From positions 9,227,805-9,291,804 of the forward strand of contig NC_092120.1 of NCBI RefSeq assembly GCF_045679555.1: DNA of 64,000 nt, given 5' to 3'. The notes under the pieces are model-generated. The model had not been told where the DNA came from. It did not search any database and saw nothing but the letters and a program-made list of their open reading frames with translations. This document shows, piece by piece, positions 12,029 to 51,246 of the stretch (within the stretch, counting starts at the first letter, position 1; each line of letters starts with the position of its first letter). Source of the DNA: Salvelinus alpinus (Eukaryota; Chordata; Actinopteri; Salmoniformes; Salmonidae). The translations under genes and the position numbers were made by a program.

Positions 12029-12130
12029 GTGCCATACTATGAGTGGCTGGAGCTGAAGTCTGATTGGCAGAAAGAGGCGTATGTGAAGGATAAGATGGGG
12101 AAGGCCATTGCTGAGGAAATGGCGAAGTGA
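12029..12130 (+). CDS. tbrg4: TBRG4 (FASTKD4), terminal coding exon
   Basis: The exon starts after a CCCTAG acceptor and encodes 33 residues ending in [21 protein letters not shown] followed by a K/E/A-rich tail. This matches the end of the RAP domain at the C-terminus of TBRG4/FASTKD4 as I recall it. FASTK-family proteins act in mitochondria on mRNA processing and stability. Only the last exon is in view. No other tbrg4 exon could be found between 8.9 kb and this point, so the upstream exons probably lie beyond the window or beyond the transposon block. The gene lies upstream of nacad on the same strand, which agrees with the human gene order I remember. An AATAAA at 12628-12633 is a plausible poly(A) signal. 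Confidence 0.8.
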   Translation: MPYYEWLELKSDWQKEAYVKDKMGKAIAEEMAK

Positions 12131-12660
12131 ACTAGGCCAAACAGCAGAAGTCTGGTTCAGTTCTAGACTCAACTGGACTGGAAAGAGGAGAGCCAGGATG
12201 ACACGGACGGCTCACCAGAACCAATCTGGTCTCAAACAACTCTGAACAACAACCACACACACACACACTAATCAACCCACTTTAAAACAAGCTGCTTGGT
12301 GGAAAATGTCTTTGTCGTTTTATCTTTGGTTGCCTTGCCGATGCGTGGGGCTTTCCATGTTACCATGGAGACGGCCCCTGAGAGTTCTGTATGCTGAAGA
12401 GAGCAAACAGAGAGGGAGAAAGAGAGAGTGGGCTCTACAGCAGAAAGCAAGGGAAGAAAGACCTCTTGCTAAGGAGATGTGTCCCTAAGTGACACTCAGT
12501 CAAAGAGAATGGAGAGCAGCATCATATAATCAACGCCCCAATCAATGTTAAAAGCTGTGTATCACCTGTGAATAGATTGGTCTAATTAAATTATCAATAT
12601 GAGCTTTGTTGAGTGATGTTATTATTGAATAAATTATTTTACGCTTTAATTTCGATATAC
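12131..12660 (+). other. tbrg4: tbrg4 3' UTR (inferred)
   Basis: The sequence follows the tbrg4 stop codon and holds no coding exon. AATAAA at 12628-12633 marks a likely cleavage region. The boundary is inferred. Confidence 0.5.
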
Positions 12661-12824
12661 GTGTTCCACACACTGTCCCCCATGTTGGCACAAATGTTCC
12701 ATGACTGTAACATTGGTTGTGTTTGAGAGCATCAAATCTGTGATCCATTGTGGGTAAATTGTGACTGACTGATCTACAAATAATAAGTATTTATTCATGA
12801 TGCAAGGTGATTTGTAGACCAGCC

Positions 12825-15790
12825 AATCAATCAAATGTATTTATAAAGCCCTTTTTACATAAGCCGATATCACAAAGTGCTGTACAGGAACCTAGCCTAA
12901 AACCCCAAACAGCAAGCAATGCCGATGTAGAGGCACGGTGGCTAGGAAAAACTCCCTGGAAAGGCCAGAACCTAAGAAGAAACCTAGAGAGCAACCAGGC
13001 TATGAGGGGGGGCCAGTCCTCTTCTGGCTGTGCCGGGTGGAGATTATAACAGAACATGGCCAAGATGTTCAAACCTTCATAGATGACCTGCAGGGTCAGA
13101 TAATAATAATCACAGTGGTTAGAGAGGGTGCAACAGGTCAGCACCTCAGGAGTAAATGTCAGTTGGCTTTTCATAGCCGATCATTCAGAGTTAGAGACAA
13201 GAGGTACAGTAGAGAGAGAGTCCAAAACAGCAGGTCCGGGACAAGGTAGCATGTCCAGTGAACAGGTCAGGGTTCCATAGCCGCAGGCAGAACAGTTGAA
13301 ACTGGAGCAGCAGCATGACCAGGTGGACTGGGGACAGCAAGGAGTCATCAGGCTAGGTAGTCCTGAGGCATGGTCCTAGGGCTCAGGGGAGAAGAAAGAG
13401 AGAAAGAATGAGGAAAAGGGAGAGAGAATTAGAGGGAGCATACTTAAATTCACACAGGACACCGGATGAGACATGAGAAATAGTCCAGATATAACAGACT
13501 GACCCTAGCCCCCTGACACAAACTATTGCAGCATAAATACTGGAGGCTGAGACAGGAGGGGTCGGGAGACACTGTGGCCCCGTCCGACGATACCCCCAGA
13601 CAGGTAGGATATAACCCCACCCACTTTGCCAAAGCACAGCCCCCACACCACTAGAGGGATATATTCAACCACCAACCTACTACCCTGAGACAAGGCCAAG
13701 TATAGCCCACAAAGATCTCCCCCACGGCACGAACCCGAGGAGGGCACCAACCCGGACAGGAAGATCACGTCAGTGACTCAACCCACTCAAGTGACGCACC
13801 CCTCCTAGAAACGGCATGGAAGAGCACCAGTAAGCCAGTGAATCAGCCCCCGTAATAGGGTTAGAGGCAGAGAATCCCAGTGGAAAGAGGGGAACCGGCC
13901 AGGCAGAGACAGCAAGGGCGGCTCGTCACTCTAGTGCCTTTCCGTTCACTTTCACACCCCTGGGTCAGACTACACTCAATCATAGGACCTACTGAAAATA
14001 TGAGTCTTCAATAAAGACTTAAAGGTCGAGACCGAGTCTGCGTCTCTCAGATGGATAGGCAGACCATTCCATAAAAATGGAGCTCTATAGAAGAAAGCCC
14101 TGCCTCCAGCTGTTTGCTTAGAAATTCAGTGTAGAGAGGCTAGCACTGGAGTAATATGATAACATTTTGGGGTTCTAGTCAAGATTCTAGTAGCAGTGTT
14201 TAGCACTAACTGAAGTTTATTTAGTGCTTTATCCAGGTAGCCGGAAAGTAGAGCATTGAAGTAGTCTAATCTAGAAGTGACAAAAGCATGGATTAATTTT
14301 CCTGCATCATTTTTGGACAGAGAATTTCTGATTTTTGCAATGTTATGAAGATGGAAAAAAGCTGTCCTTGAAATATTCTTGATATGTTCGTCAAAAGAGA
14401 GATCAGGGGCCAGAGTAACGCCGAGGTCCTTCCCAGTTTTATTTGAGATGACTGTACAACCATCAATATTAATTGTCAGATCCAACAGAAGATCTTTTTG
14501 TTTCTTGGGACCTAGAACTAGCATCTCTGTTTTGTCCGAGTTTTAAAGTTAAACATTTGCTGCCATCCACTTCCTTATGTCTGAAAAACAGGCTTCCAGG
14601 GAGGGCAATTTTGGGGCTTCACCATGTTTCATCGAAATATACAGCTGTGTATTGTCCGCATAGCAGTGAAAGTTAACATTATGTTTCCGAATGACATCAC
14701 CAAGAGGTAAAATATATAGTGAAAACAATAGTGGTCCTAAAACGGAACCCTGAGGATCACCGAAATTTACAGTTGATTTGTCAGAGGACAAACCATCCAC
14801 AGAGACAAACTGATATCTTTCTGACAGATAAGATCTAAACCAGGCCAGAACTTGTCCATGTAGACCAATTTGGGTTTCCAGTCTCTCCAAAAGAATGTGG
14901 TGATCGATGGTATCAAAAGCAGCACTAAGGTCTAGGAGCACGAGGACAGATGCAGAGACTATTTTCATCATGTCAAGAGATATAGTATTAAAAACCTGAG
15001 TGTCTCCCTTGATCCTAGGTCCTGGCCGTGTTGTGCAGACTCAGGACAACTGAACTTTAAAGAGGAGTCCGTAATTTGCTTTCTAATTATCATGATCTTT
15101 TCGTCAAAGAAGTTCATGATTTTATCACTGCTGAAGTGAAAACCATCCTCTCTTGGGGAATGCTGCTTTTTAGTTAGCTTTGCGACAGTATCAACATTTT
15201 GGATTGTTCTTATTCTCCTCAATGAAGTTGGAAAAATAGGATGATCGAGCAGCAGTGAGGGCTCTTCGATACTGCACAGTACTGTCTTTCCAAGCCAGTC
15301 GAAAGACTTCCAGTTTGGTGTAGCGCCATTTCCGTTCCAATTTTCTGGAAGCTTGCTTCAGGGCTCGGGTATTTTCTGTATACCAGGGAGCTAGTTTCTT
15401 ATGACAAATGTTTTTTGTTTTTAGCGGTGCGACTGCATCTAGGGTATTACGCAAGGTTACATTTAGTCCCTCAGGTGGTTAACCGGTTTTTGTACTCTGA
15501 CGTCTTTGGGTAGGTGGAGGGAGTCTGGAAGGGCATCTAAGAATCTTTGGGTTATCCGAGAATTTATAGCACGACTTTTGATGATCCTTGGTTGGGGTCT
15601 GAGCAGATTATTTGTTGCGATTGCAAATGTAATAAAATGGTGGTCCGATAGTCCAGGATTATGAGGAAAAACATTATTTATTCCACGGGACAATACTAGG
15701 TCCAGAGTATGACTGTGGCAGTGAGTAGGTCCGGAGACATGTTGGACAAAACCCACTGAGTCGATGACGGCTCCGAAAGCCAGTCAGACA
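12825..15790 (-). mobile_element. LINE (L2/CR1-like), 5'-truncated and decayed
   Basis: Read on the minus strand: the C-terminal part of an AP-type endonuclease with GLSDHHF (15756-15463), a linker, then reverse transcriptase pieces with [17 protein letters not shown] and [13 protein letters not shown] (14971-14549), a YADN where catalytic YADD is expected, and the C-terminal LDYFNALLSGY block (14524-14126). A long 3' UTR runs down to about 12825. Several frameshifts separate the pieces, so the element is dead. The same family recurs on the plus strand at 52150-56340. Confidence 0.8.
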
Positions 15791-16085
15791 TCATCCGCCT
15801 GCACTGTTGGCTGCAGTGTGGACAAGCCCATTATCTATGGCTCTGGTAGGTCTTGACTTTCCTCACGGTGTGTTTAGAGAGGACGTTGAGTTGGATGAGC
15901 TTCTATGGTATCATTGGCATCCTGATGGTGTGATATTCAACCTGAGGATTCTTCTCTTCACAGCTAATAAGACATATTTATTATCAAACGTGATGGGTCA
16001 GTGGTGTGTGTGTGTTATGGGGGGGTTGCTGAATGTATCCCACAGGGACCGGCTCACACACACTGCTGTTGTGTCCGTGCCGTCC
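15791..16085. other. Unassigned noncoding DNA
   Basis: Nothing recognisable is seen between the LINE 5' truncation point and the Tc1-like element that follows. Confidence 0.35.
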
Positions 16086-17742
16086 ATACCCCTTGACTTA
16101 TTTCACATTTTGTTGTGTTACAGCCTGAATTCAAAATCTATGTTTTTTTACCCGTCTACACACAATACCCCATAATGACAAAGTGAAAACATGTTTTTAG
16201 AATTTTATGGCAAATTGTATTATAAATTAAATACAGAAATATCTCATTTACATAGATATCCACACCACTGAGTCAATACTTTGTAGAAGCACCTTTGGCA
16301 GTGATTACAGCTGTGAGTCTTTCTGGTTAAGTTTCTAAAGCCTTGTTCACACTGCAGGCCTTAATGCTCAAATCAGTTTTGTTTTTCAAATCCGTTTTGG
16401 AATACTGACTTTCCAAACAGCAAGTTACAAGTGATCAAATCTGATTTGTGTGTGTCCAGACAGCAGTTATTTGATGACATGGCAACGATAGTTGTCATAG
16501 TAACAATGGGTGTGTGCAGTAGTGTAGGCTGATTGGTGGTGGTGCTCGTGAATCCTATCACTCAGAAGGTATAGAGCAAGCTAATGCTTCAACAATGTCT
16601 GCCGTGGACGTTTCCCAGTTGTTTTGAATGTTCAAAATCACAGTGTAAGAACACTTTTAAAGCCTCAAAGTAGATTTGTAGTCAAAACTGTAACTCGGTC
16701 ACTCAGGAACATTCACTGTCTTGGTAAGCAACCTTAGTGTAGATATGGCCTTGTGTTTTGGGTTATTGTCATGCTGAAAGATTTTTTCATCTCCCAGTGT
16801 CTGATGGAAAAGAGACTGAACCAGGTTTTCCTCTAGAGGTTTGCCTGTACTTAGCTCCATTCCATTTATTTTTATGCAAAATAATCCAGAGTCTTTGCCG
16901 ATGGCAAGCATACCCATAACATGATGCAGCCACCACCATGCTTGAAAATATGAAGAGATGTTGTGTTAGATTTGCCCCAAACATAACACTTTGTATTCAG
17001 GACATAAAGTTTATTTCTTTGCCTCATTTTCTGCAGTTTTACTTTACTACCTTATTGCAAACAGGATGCATGTTTGGAATATTTTTTATTCTGTACAAGC
17101 TTCCTTATTTTCAATGTAATTTTGGAGTAACTACAATGTTGTTGATTCATCCTCAGTTTTCTCCGATCACAGCCATTAAACTCAATAACTGTTTTCACCA
17201 TTGGCCTCATGGTGAAATCCCTGAGCAGTTTCCTTCCCCCCCGGCAACTGAGTTAGGAAGGACACCTGTATCTTTTGTAGTGACTGGGTATATTGATACA
17301 CCATCCAAAGTGTAATTAGTAACTTCACCATGCTCAAAGGGATATTCAATGTATGCCTTTTTTTACCCATCTACCAATAGGTGCTCTTCTTTGTATTTGA
17401 ATCTGTGTTTGAAATTCACTGTTTGACTAATTGTATGTGTGGAGTACAGAGATGAGGTAGTCATTAAAAAATCATGTTAAACACTATTATTGCAACTTAT
17501 TGTGTGACTTGTTACGCACATTTTTACTCCTGAACTTATTTAGGCTTGCCATAACAAAGGGGTTGAATACTTATTTACTCAGAACATTTCAGCTTTTCAT
17601 TTTTAGTTAATTTGTAAAGAATCTTTAAAATATTATCCACTTTGACATTATGGGTAGGCCAGTGACACAAAATCTCAATGTAACGCAACAAAATATGGAA
17701 AAAGTCAATGGGTGTGGATACTTTTTGACTGCACTGTATGTA
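16086..17742 (-). mobile_element. Tc1-like transposon relic
   Basis: Both ends carry inverted terminal sequence typical of Tc1 elements: TTTTGTTGTGTTACAGCCT near 16108 and its counterpart near 17680-17740 ending in TTTTGACTGCACTGTA. Internally the minus strand encodes a transposase scrap with FQHDNNPKHKA (16917-16699), the block around the second catalytic aspartate. Stops and frameshifts remove the rest. Confidence 0.7.
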
Positions 17743-17831
17743 GTTGAGTTACTTAGCACTGATTGGAGCATATGTGCTCAGCTATAATGATAAAGCAGGA
17801 TGTTTAAGATTATTTTTCCATTTATTATCTC

Positions 17832-18413
17832 ACCTAGAATCAGTATTGGAAAAAGTACCAAATTGTCATACTTGAGTTAAAGTCAAGATACCCTAATAGA
17901 AAATGACTTAAGAAAAAGTGAAAGTCACCCAGTACAATACCAATTGAGTAAAATTATTTGGTTTTAAATATACTTAAGTATCAAAAGTAAATGTAATTAC
18001 TTACATATAATAAAAGTATAAATCATTTCAAATTCCTTATATTAAGCTAACCAAACGGTACCATTTTCTTGTTTTTTAAATTTACTTACAGATAGCCAGC
18101 GGCACACTCCAACACTTAGACATCAGTTACAAACAAAGCATGTGTGTTTAGTGAGTCCGCAAGATCAGAGGAAGTACTGTAGGGATGACCTGGGATGTTC
18201 TCTTCATAAGTGTATGAGTTGGACAATTTTTCTGTCCTGCTAAGCATTCAAAATGTAACGAGTACTTTTGGGTCTCAGGGAAAATGTATGGAGTAAAAAA
18301 TACATTATTTTCTTTAGGAGTAAAGTAAAGTTGTAAAAAATATAAAAAGTAAAGTACAAAAACCCCAACACACTACTTAAGCAGTACCTTGAAGTATTTT
18401 TACACCACTGTCT
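17832..18413. repeat. Non-autonomous hAT-type MITE
   Basis: The left end CAGTATTGGAAAAAGTACC and the right end TTTACACCACTG are the inverted CAGTGGTG-type ends of a widespread teleost hAT MITE. Flanks CCTAGAAT and TCTAGATT resemble a decayed 8-bp target duplication. A related copy lies at 42769-43305. Confidence 0.65.
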
Positions 18414-18499
18414 AGATTGTAACACATGAAAGAGAGAATCATGACTGATCTACATATTATATTTCTGTAGCAGCTCCAACATGTATGTAAATATATATA

Positions 18500-18718
18500 T
18501 TTTTAATTTAACTAGGCAAGTCAGTTAAGAACAAATTCTTATTTACAATGACGGCCTACCCCGGCCAAAACCAGACGACGCTGGGCCAATTGTGAGCCGA
18601 CCTATGGGACTCCCAATCACGGCCAAATGTCATACAGCCTGGATTTGAACCAGGGACTGTAGTGACACCTCTTGCACTGAGATTCAGTGCGTAAGACTGC
18701 TGCGCCACTTGGGAGCGT
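18500..18718 (-). repeat. tRNA-derived SINE
   Basis: On the minus strand the element begins at a tRNA-like promoter (GTGGCGCAGCAGTC A-box region, GGTTCAAATCC B-box) and ends with AACTGACTTGCCTAGTTAAA. It differs in the tRNA-like part from the SINE at 10450 but shares its tail. Confidence 0.7.
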
Positions 18719-19102
18719 AATGCTACAATTCAAAAGGCTCAGATAGTTAATTTCGAACTCTGGCCCCATGAGCGTTGAGATCATGGTGCGATATAGAGAG
18801 TGAGCTGCTAAGTAACTCCATTGATTGGTTAGTTGGTTGATTGACTGATTGATCTCATCACCCCACCTCTGAGCCCAGCCAGTCAGCTGTCCCAGTATTA
18901 ACTGTGTTGTCATAGAGACCAGATCCTGTCTGAGGGCAATATGTTTCTGTGTGTTGCAGGTCAGCGAGGAGCAGGGGAAAATGAGTAAGCAGATGAGAGA
19001 GGAGGATAACGCTGATGTATAAATGCCAGCCGGGCTGAAATTGGCAGAGAGAGGAGACAGGGGATTCTGTTGAGCTGGCAGAGCAGACGCAGAAACCCCC
19101 TG

Positions 19103-19264
<162 letters not shown>

Positions 19265-19713
19265 AGCGTGGGAAGCTTGGGGTGGCCAAGGAAACTGGGT
19301 TTTGGATGGGGACAAATGGAAAAGGGGAGGAGACTGAAAGTCCCCCTTTCTCTTTTCTTTCTTTGTAACTCTCCTTCAATCTCCCTTTCACAACCGTTAT
19401 TTCCTCCATCTCTCTTTCTGCAATAGCCCATCTTCTCCGCACACCCTCTCTCTAGCCCTCTGTCTCTGCAGTACCTTCCTGTAAGGATGGGGGCAGCACT
19501 CAGACAGCAGCAGAAATCTGCTGACATCATCGCTGAGTATCAAGTCATCGCCAGGGAGAGAGAGAGAGGGAGGGAGAGAGGGATGGGAAGGAGAGAGGGA
19601 GGGAGAGAGGGATGGGAAGGAAAGAGAGAGGGGAGGAGGGAGGCAGTGCAGCTCAGATGGGTAATGAGAGAGAATACTGCAGCTCCCTCTCAGATTCCAC
19701 ACGAACATATGCG

Positions 19714-19890
<177 letters not shown>

Positions 19891-20060
19891 GCAGCATCGC
19901 GAGACCCACACACATTCTCACTCATAGCATCATCACGGCTCTGCTCTGCTGCACCACAGAGAGAGGCATGCACTCTCTCTCTCTCTCTCGCTCTCTAACA
20001 CACACACATATAGACACACGTGTGCTGCAGGAGATCTGAGTGCTAGGTCGCTGAGCAGTC

Positions 20061-20062
<2 letters not shown>

Positions 20063-20129
<67 letters not shown>
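20063..20129. repeat. (CT)n microsatellite
   Basis: Pure CT array of about 67 bp that ends about 100 bp before the nacad start codon, so it probably lies in the promoter or 5' UTR. Confidence 0.95.
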
Positions 20130-20132
<3 letters not shown>

Positions 20133-20227
20133 ACTCCCTATACTGCGCACTCTCTCTCTGTTCACCTTGGCTACTGGGTGGTGTGGAGTTATTGTTGCGT
20201 CAGAACCAGAGAGATCCAGAGACAGCC

Positions 20228-43909
<23,682 letters not shown>

Positions 43910-43986
43910 AAGGATGGACCCCCCCCAAAGCATAAACGCCACAGTCACATCTGTATCGCTGCTATGTTGCATTCTCCTTACCTGCT

Positions 43987-43992
43987 AATAAA
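43987..43992 (+). promoter_or_regulatory. nacad: Poly(A) signal of nacad
   Basis: AATAAA lies 78 bp after the stop codon and is the only canonical signal close to it. Confidence 0.65.
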
Positions 43993-44199
43993 CAGTGTGT
44001 TATAACCACACTAGTGGGCGATACTGTTAACCTCCCTTATACTGCACATGTCATGTCCTGCATGTATAGTGAAAATGGGGCATTTTACAGACAGTCGCTT
44101 TTATTTCATTAAACAGAATACAAAACATAGTCAAACAAGTGTTCAGTTCAGAAAACAGGTCCGTTTAAATCATGCTCACAATGAGTAAAACACATACAT

Positions 44200-46135
44200 A
44201 CAGTATCATTGAAAAGTTTGGACACACCTACTCATTCCAGTGTTTTTCTTTATTTTTACTATTTTCTACATTGTAGAATAATAGTGAAGACATCAAAACT
44301 ATGAAATAACATATGGAATCATGTAGTAACCAAAATAGTGTTATACAAATCAAAATATATTTTACATTTGAGATTCTCTTTGCCTTGATGACAGCTTTGC
44401 ACACTCTTGGCATTCTCTCAAACAGCTTCATGAGGTAGTCACCTGGAATGCATTTCAATTAACAGGTGTGCCTTGTTAAAAGTTCATTTGTGGAATTTCT
44501 TTCCTTCTTAATGCATTTGAGCCAATCAGTTGTATTATGACAAGGTAGGGGTGGTATACAGAAGATAGCCCTATTTGGTAAAAGACCAAGTCCATATTAT
44601 GGCAAGAACAGCTCAAATAAGCGAAGAGAAAAAGTCCATCATTACTTTAAGACATGAAGGTCAGTCAATCAGAAATATTTCAAGAACTTTGCTTTGAAAG
44701 TTTCTTCAAGTGCAGTCGCAAAATCCATCAAGGGCTATGATGAAACTGGCTCTCATGAGAACTGCCACAGGAAAGGAAGACCCAGAGTTACCTCTGCTGC
44801 AGCCCAAATAAATGCTTCACAGAGCTCAAGTAACAGACACATCTCAACATCAACTTCAGAGGAGACTGCCTGTGTCACGCCCTGGCCTTAGTTATCTTTG
44901 TTTTCTTTATTATTTTAGTTAGGTCAGGGTGTGACATGGGGGATGTTTTTGTCTCGTCTAGGGTGTTTGTATTGTCTAGGGGGTGTTTGTAGAGTTCATG
45001 GGGTTGTGTTCATTGTAGGTGTTTATGTAAGTCTATGGTTGCCTGGATTGGTTCTCAATTAGAGACAGCTGTCATTTGTTGTCTCTGATTGGGAGCCATA
45101 TTTAGGCAGCCATAGTCATTAGGTAGGTTGTGGGTGATTGTCTATGTGTAAGTTGCCAGTCTCTGCACTTATTGTTTGTATAGCTTCACGTTTGTTGTTT
45201 TGATTAGTTTGTATAGTGTTCGTTTCGTTTTCGTCTTCATTAAAGAAGAATGTATTGTTATCACGCTGCGCCTTGGTCCTCCTCACTTAAATGTTACGAC
45301 GAACGTGACAGCCTGGATCAGGCCTTCATGGTCGAATTGCTGCAAAGAAACCACTACTAAAGGACAACAATAATAAGAAGAGACTTGCTTGGGCCAAGAA
45401 ACATGAGCAATGGACATGAGACTGGTGGAAATCTGTCCTTTGGTCTGATGAATCCAAATTTTAGATTTTTGGTTCCAACCGCCGTGTCTTTGTGAGATGC
45501 AGAATAGGTGAACGGATGATCTCTGCATGTGTAGTTCCCACCGTGAAGCTTGGAGGAGGTGTGATGGTGCTTTGCTGGTGACACTGTCAGTGATTTATTT
45601 AGAATTCAAAGCACACTTAACCAGCATGGCTACCACAGCATTCTGCAGCGAAACACCATCCAATCATTTTTTCCCCCACAGGACAATGACTCAACACACC
45701 TCCAGGCTGTGTAAGGGCTATTTGAGCAAGACGGAGAGTGATGAGTGCTGCATCAGATGACCTGGCCTCCAATCACCCGACCTCAACACAATTGAGATGG
45801 TTTGGGATGAGTTCAACCGCAGAGTGAAGGAAAAGCAGCCAACAAGTGCTCAGCATATGTGAGAACTCCTTCAAGACTGTTGGAAAAGCATTCCAGGTGA
45901 AGCTGGTTGAGAGAATACCAAGAGTGCAAAGGCGTCATCAAGGCAAAGGGTGGCTACTTTGAAGAATCTAAAATATACATTGAGTTGTTTAATTATCACT
46001 TTTTTGGTTACTACATGATTCCATATGTGTTATTTCATAGTTGTGAAGTCTTCACTATTATTCTACAATGTAGAAAATAGTAAAATAAAGAAAAACCCTT
46101 GAATGAGTAGGTGTGTCCAAACTTTTGACTGGAAC
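44200..46135 (+). mobile_element. Tc1-like transposon with broken transposase, carrying a solo LTR
   Basis: Inverted ends of about 130 bp: AAGTTTGGACACACCTACTCATTC near 44214 and GAATGAGTAGGTGTGTCCAAAC near 46110. Between them are transposase remnants: HTH and GRPR-type linker region (44600-44860; HRKGRPRVTSAAA), and DDE blocks (45320-45900) in several frames. A solo LTR at 44873-45310 splits it. The element lies between nacad and glipr2. Confidence 0.8.
44873..45310 (+). mobile_element. Solo LTR (438 bp) with 5-bp target duplication
   Basis: It starts TGTCACGCCCTGGCC and ends GAACGTGACA. The flanks GCCTG at 44868-44872 and 45311-45315 are identical. It has the family stem-loop (GGTTCTCAATTAGAGACAG ... 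GTCTCTGATTGGGAGCCAT). It is inserted into a Tc1-like element. Confidence 0.8.
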
Positions 46136-46411
46136 AATTATTTATTTTTTTACCAGAAATGATTTTACTATGTGTAAAATCTCTACCCCCACTAAAGATG
46201 GCATGAGTAGGTCGAAACCCAGTTGGGTGGCTGGTACACCTCCAGAAGGCACAGCTGGCATGGTCTGGGTTTGGTCAATGGTGTGCCTATTTTTGTTCAT
46301 GCATTTGTTAGTCACAGTGGTTTTGTCATATATATATATAAAAAAAAGTCAAGGTCACAAGTCAAAGTGCAAATGTCCTTTGGATGGGGGTGATTGGTCA
46401 GTATATGTTCC
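46136..46411 (-). other. glipr2: glipr2 3' UTR region (inferred)
   Basis: Noncoding sequence downstream of the glipr2 stop. TTTATT at 46141-46146 would be an AATAAA on the minus strand, at the border of the Tc1-like element. Confidence 0.4.
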
Positions 46412-49167
<2,756 letters not shown>

Positions 49168-49938
49168 GACTCAGAAACTCTCTCTTGTTCCCTTTGGCTC
49201 AGTCCGCTCTCTGATGGTCTGAAACAGCTGCTATAACTTTGTTTCTGTATCTCTCTCCCTCTCCCTTTCTGTATTCCTATTTTTCTCTGTAACCTTTGTT
49301 CCTCTTGCTCACACTTCTGCCTCTAGTAAACTAGTCTTTCTCAAACCTTCTGCTTCTGTCCTCTCTCACTCTTAAACACCCTGCCTTTTCCTTGACCACA
49401 CACACACATTATCCTCCCTCTCCCAGTATCCCTCTGTAACACACAGGCTCACTAGCTGGCTCTCTCGCTCTCCCTCCCTCTGTGTAACTGAAAGGGGAGA
49501 CCCAGCATGGCTGTTCTGATGACATCATCTCTATGAGACACATGCCCTTTTATGGCCTGAGATTCCTGCTTTCTGCTTGAAACAGTGAGCTGGACATTAT
49601 ACCCTAACTAAATTAAGAGCAGTTTAACTGTTTAGAAGCACTTTTACACAGTTTTACTAGGGTGAGCCTATGTGGCATCGATATTAGTCAGAAAAATGTA
49701 TTCTAGTGTCCAAATTGACTACAAAGTGTAAATAGTAGGATCATTCTGGTCATAAAGTCAGTCTCGTCCAAAACTGAGATTTTCGAGAACATTTAATTTA
49801 AAAAAATGAAGGGTAGCATAACAATTTTCCTTGGGTTGGGTTTATTTCAATCCTGCCCACAGCTGGCAGCACCCAAGTAATCATCAATTCGAAGTGCAGC
49901 TGCATGTGACCCGATTGTAATACCCTAAGGCTAGGGTA
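49168..49938. other. Upstream region of glipr2, no further gene seen
   Basis: It probably contains the glipr2 5' UTR and promoter. No motif strong enough to name was found. Confidence 0.35.
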
Positions 49939-50149
49939 TAGTTAAGGACCATCAGTAAAATTACACAATGTACATGTGACAATATTAAAATAGCTCCAAA
50001 TTCCAATGACTTAAAAACCTCAAACCAACTATAAATTGTAAACGCATATAAAAAATACTGAATGCAGTTAATGAGACAACTAAAAGGTGTGCCTTTAATG
50101 TAAATATTGTCCTAGTTACATTGTGTAATTTATTGACGGTCCCTAACTA
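49939..50149. repeat. MITE-like element with inverted ends (211 bp)
   Basis: The left end TAGTTAAGGACCATCAG and the right end (reversed) TAGTTAGGGACCGTCAA form a terminal inverted repeat of about 33 bp with few mismatches, and the inner words ATTACACAATGTA are inverted too. There is no coding. Confidence 0.6.
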
Positions 50150-50242
50150 GCCCCGGAGATAGGCTATCACAAGTCTAACTCTGCCACTTAAGCACAACAG
50201 CCGGCTGAAGATAATTGGCAAAATAAGTTGGCTAGCACTAGC

Positions 50243-50328
50243 AGCCTAACTGTGTCTTGAAGTCACCTAGGCTAGCTAGCACTAGCTAGCACTAGCTAGC
50301 CTAGGTGACTTCAAGACACGGTTAGGCT
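50243..50328. repeat. Large near-perfect palindrome
   Basis: The left arm starts AGCCTAACTGTGTCTTGAAG and the right arm ends CTTCAAGACACGGTTAGGCT. The arms are about 36-40 bp with one mismatch and a very short centre of CTAGCACTAG repeats. Confidence 0.9.
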
Positions 50329-50329
50329 G

Positions 50330-51242
50330 TTTTATGTTATCTAGAAGGGTGCATGACTTAACTGTTTTGGCAGAGCTGAATATACAAACCCTTGTCACGT
50401 GCGAACACACACACAAGAGACACCCACATTAAAGTCTCGTTTGACTTACGTCATGGCTGCTGCATTTCTTATTGAGCAAGCTAAAAAACAACAATGCCAA
50501 ATTAGTAACTTCAGCCCCTCTTTAAGTGTACATTTCCTCAAAAGATTACTTCCCTAAAGACTTGCTCCAGGACACAGTAAGCTATTCTACCTGCCAAGAG
50601 CAAATGAGGTGTCATGATTCCAAAGCCTGAACTCTCTCAGGAGAATCAGTTTGACACAGAGGGCTGGTCATTTGTTTTGGTGGCTTGATCAGAGTAGTGC
50701 CACTGCAATTCGACTGAAAGGGAATAAGAAAACAATCAAACTTTACTCGGTGTGGCGACAGTTCGGCAACGCTGTGCTGTGACTGGGTCAGAGATTGTAG
50801 GAGATCGTGATGGAGAAGAAAGTGAAGCAAGTATGGAGCATAGCGGTAAAAATAAATTGGGAGAAGATAAAAAAGAAAGTGGGAGAGAAAGAGAGTAGGG
50901 GTTTGAAGGGGAGCGATAGGTCTATGGAGGCAGAGATGAAGAAGAAAAGGAAGTTTGAGGAGAGCAGTATAGTTTCCAACGCCAGCGGTAGTTCGGAGGT
51001 AGAGCGTGCCGAGAAGGAAGGGCAAGCAAAGTCGCGAGGGGATCATGAGTCCGATAAAATAGTTGATTGGGGAAGTTGTCAATGCTAAAGTGTTAAGAGT
51101 GAAAGCCTTTTCTGTTCACATCATTTTTAGGATGATGCTTTTGTGGCGATGTTGGTGCGGTCTCTTGCTCCGTTCGTATTTGGGAACCTATTGATGACAT
51201 CATGGCAAAGAAACCCCTCTTGAAAAATGACTGCACTTTAGG
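50330..51242 (+). other. Unassigned region with a weak lysine/glutamate-rich open frame
   Basis: A frame at 50807-51088 would encode a 93-residue, K/E-rich polypeptide (RKFEESSIVSNASGSSEVE). It resembles the charged start of retrotransposon ORF1-type proteins in composition only. No homologue was recognised and no partner coding follows. The rest shows nothing clear. Confidence 0.3.
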
Positions 51243-51246
51243 CTAT

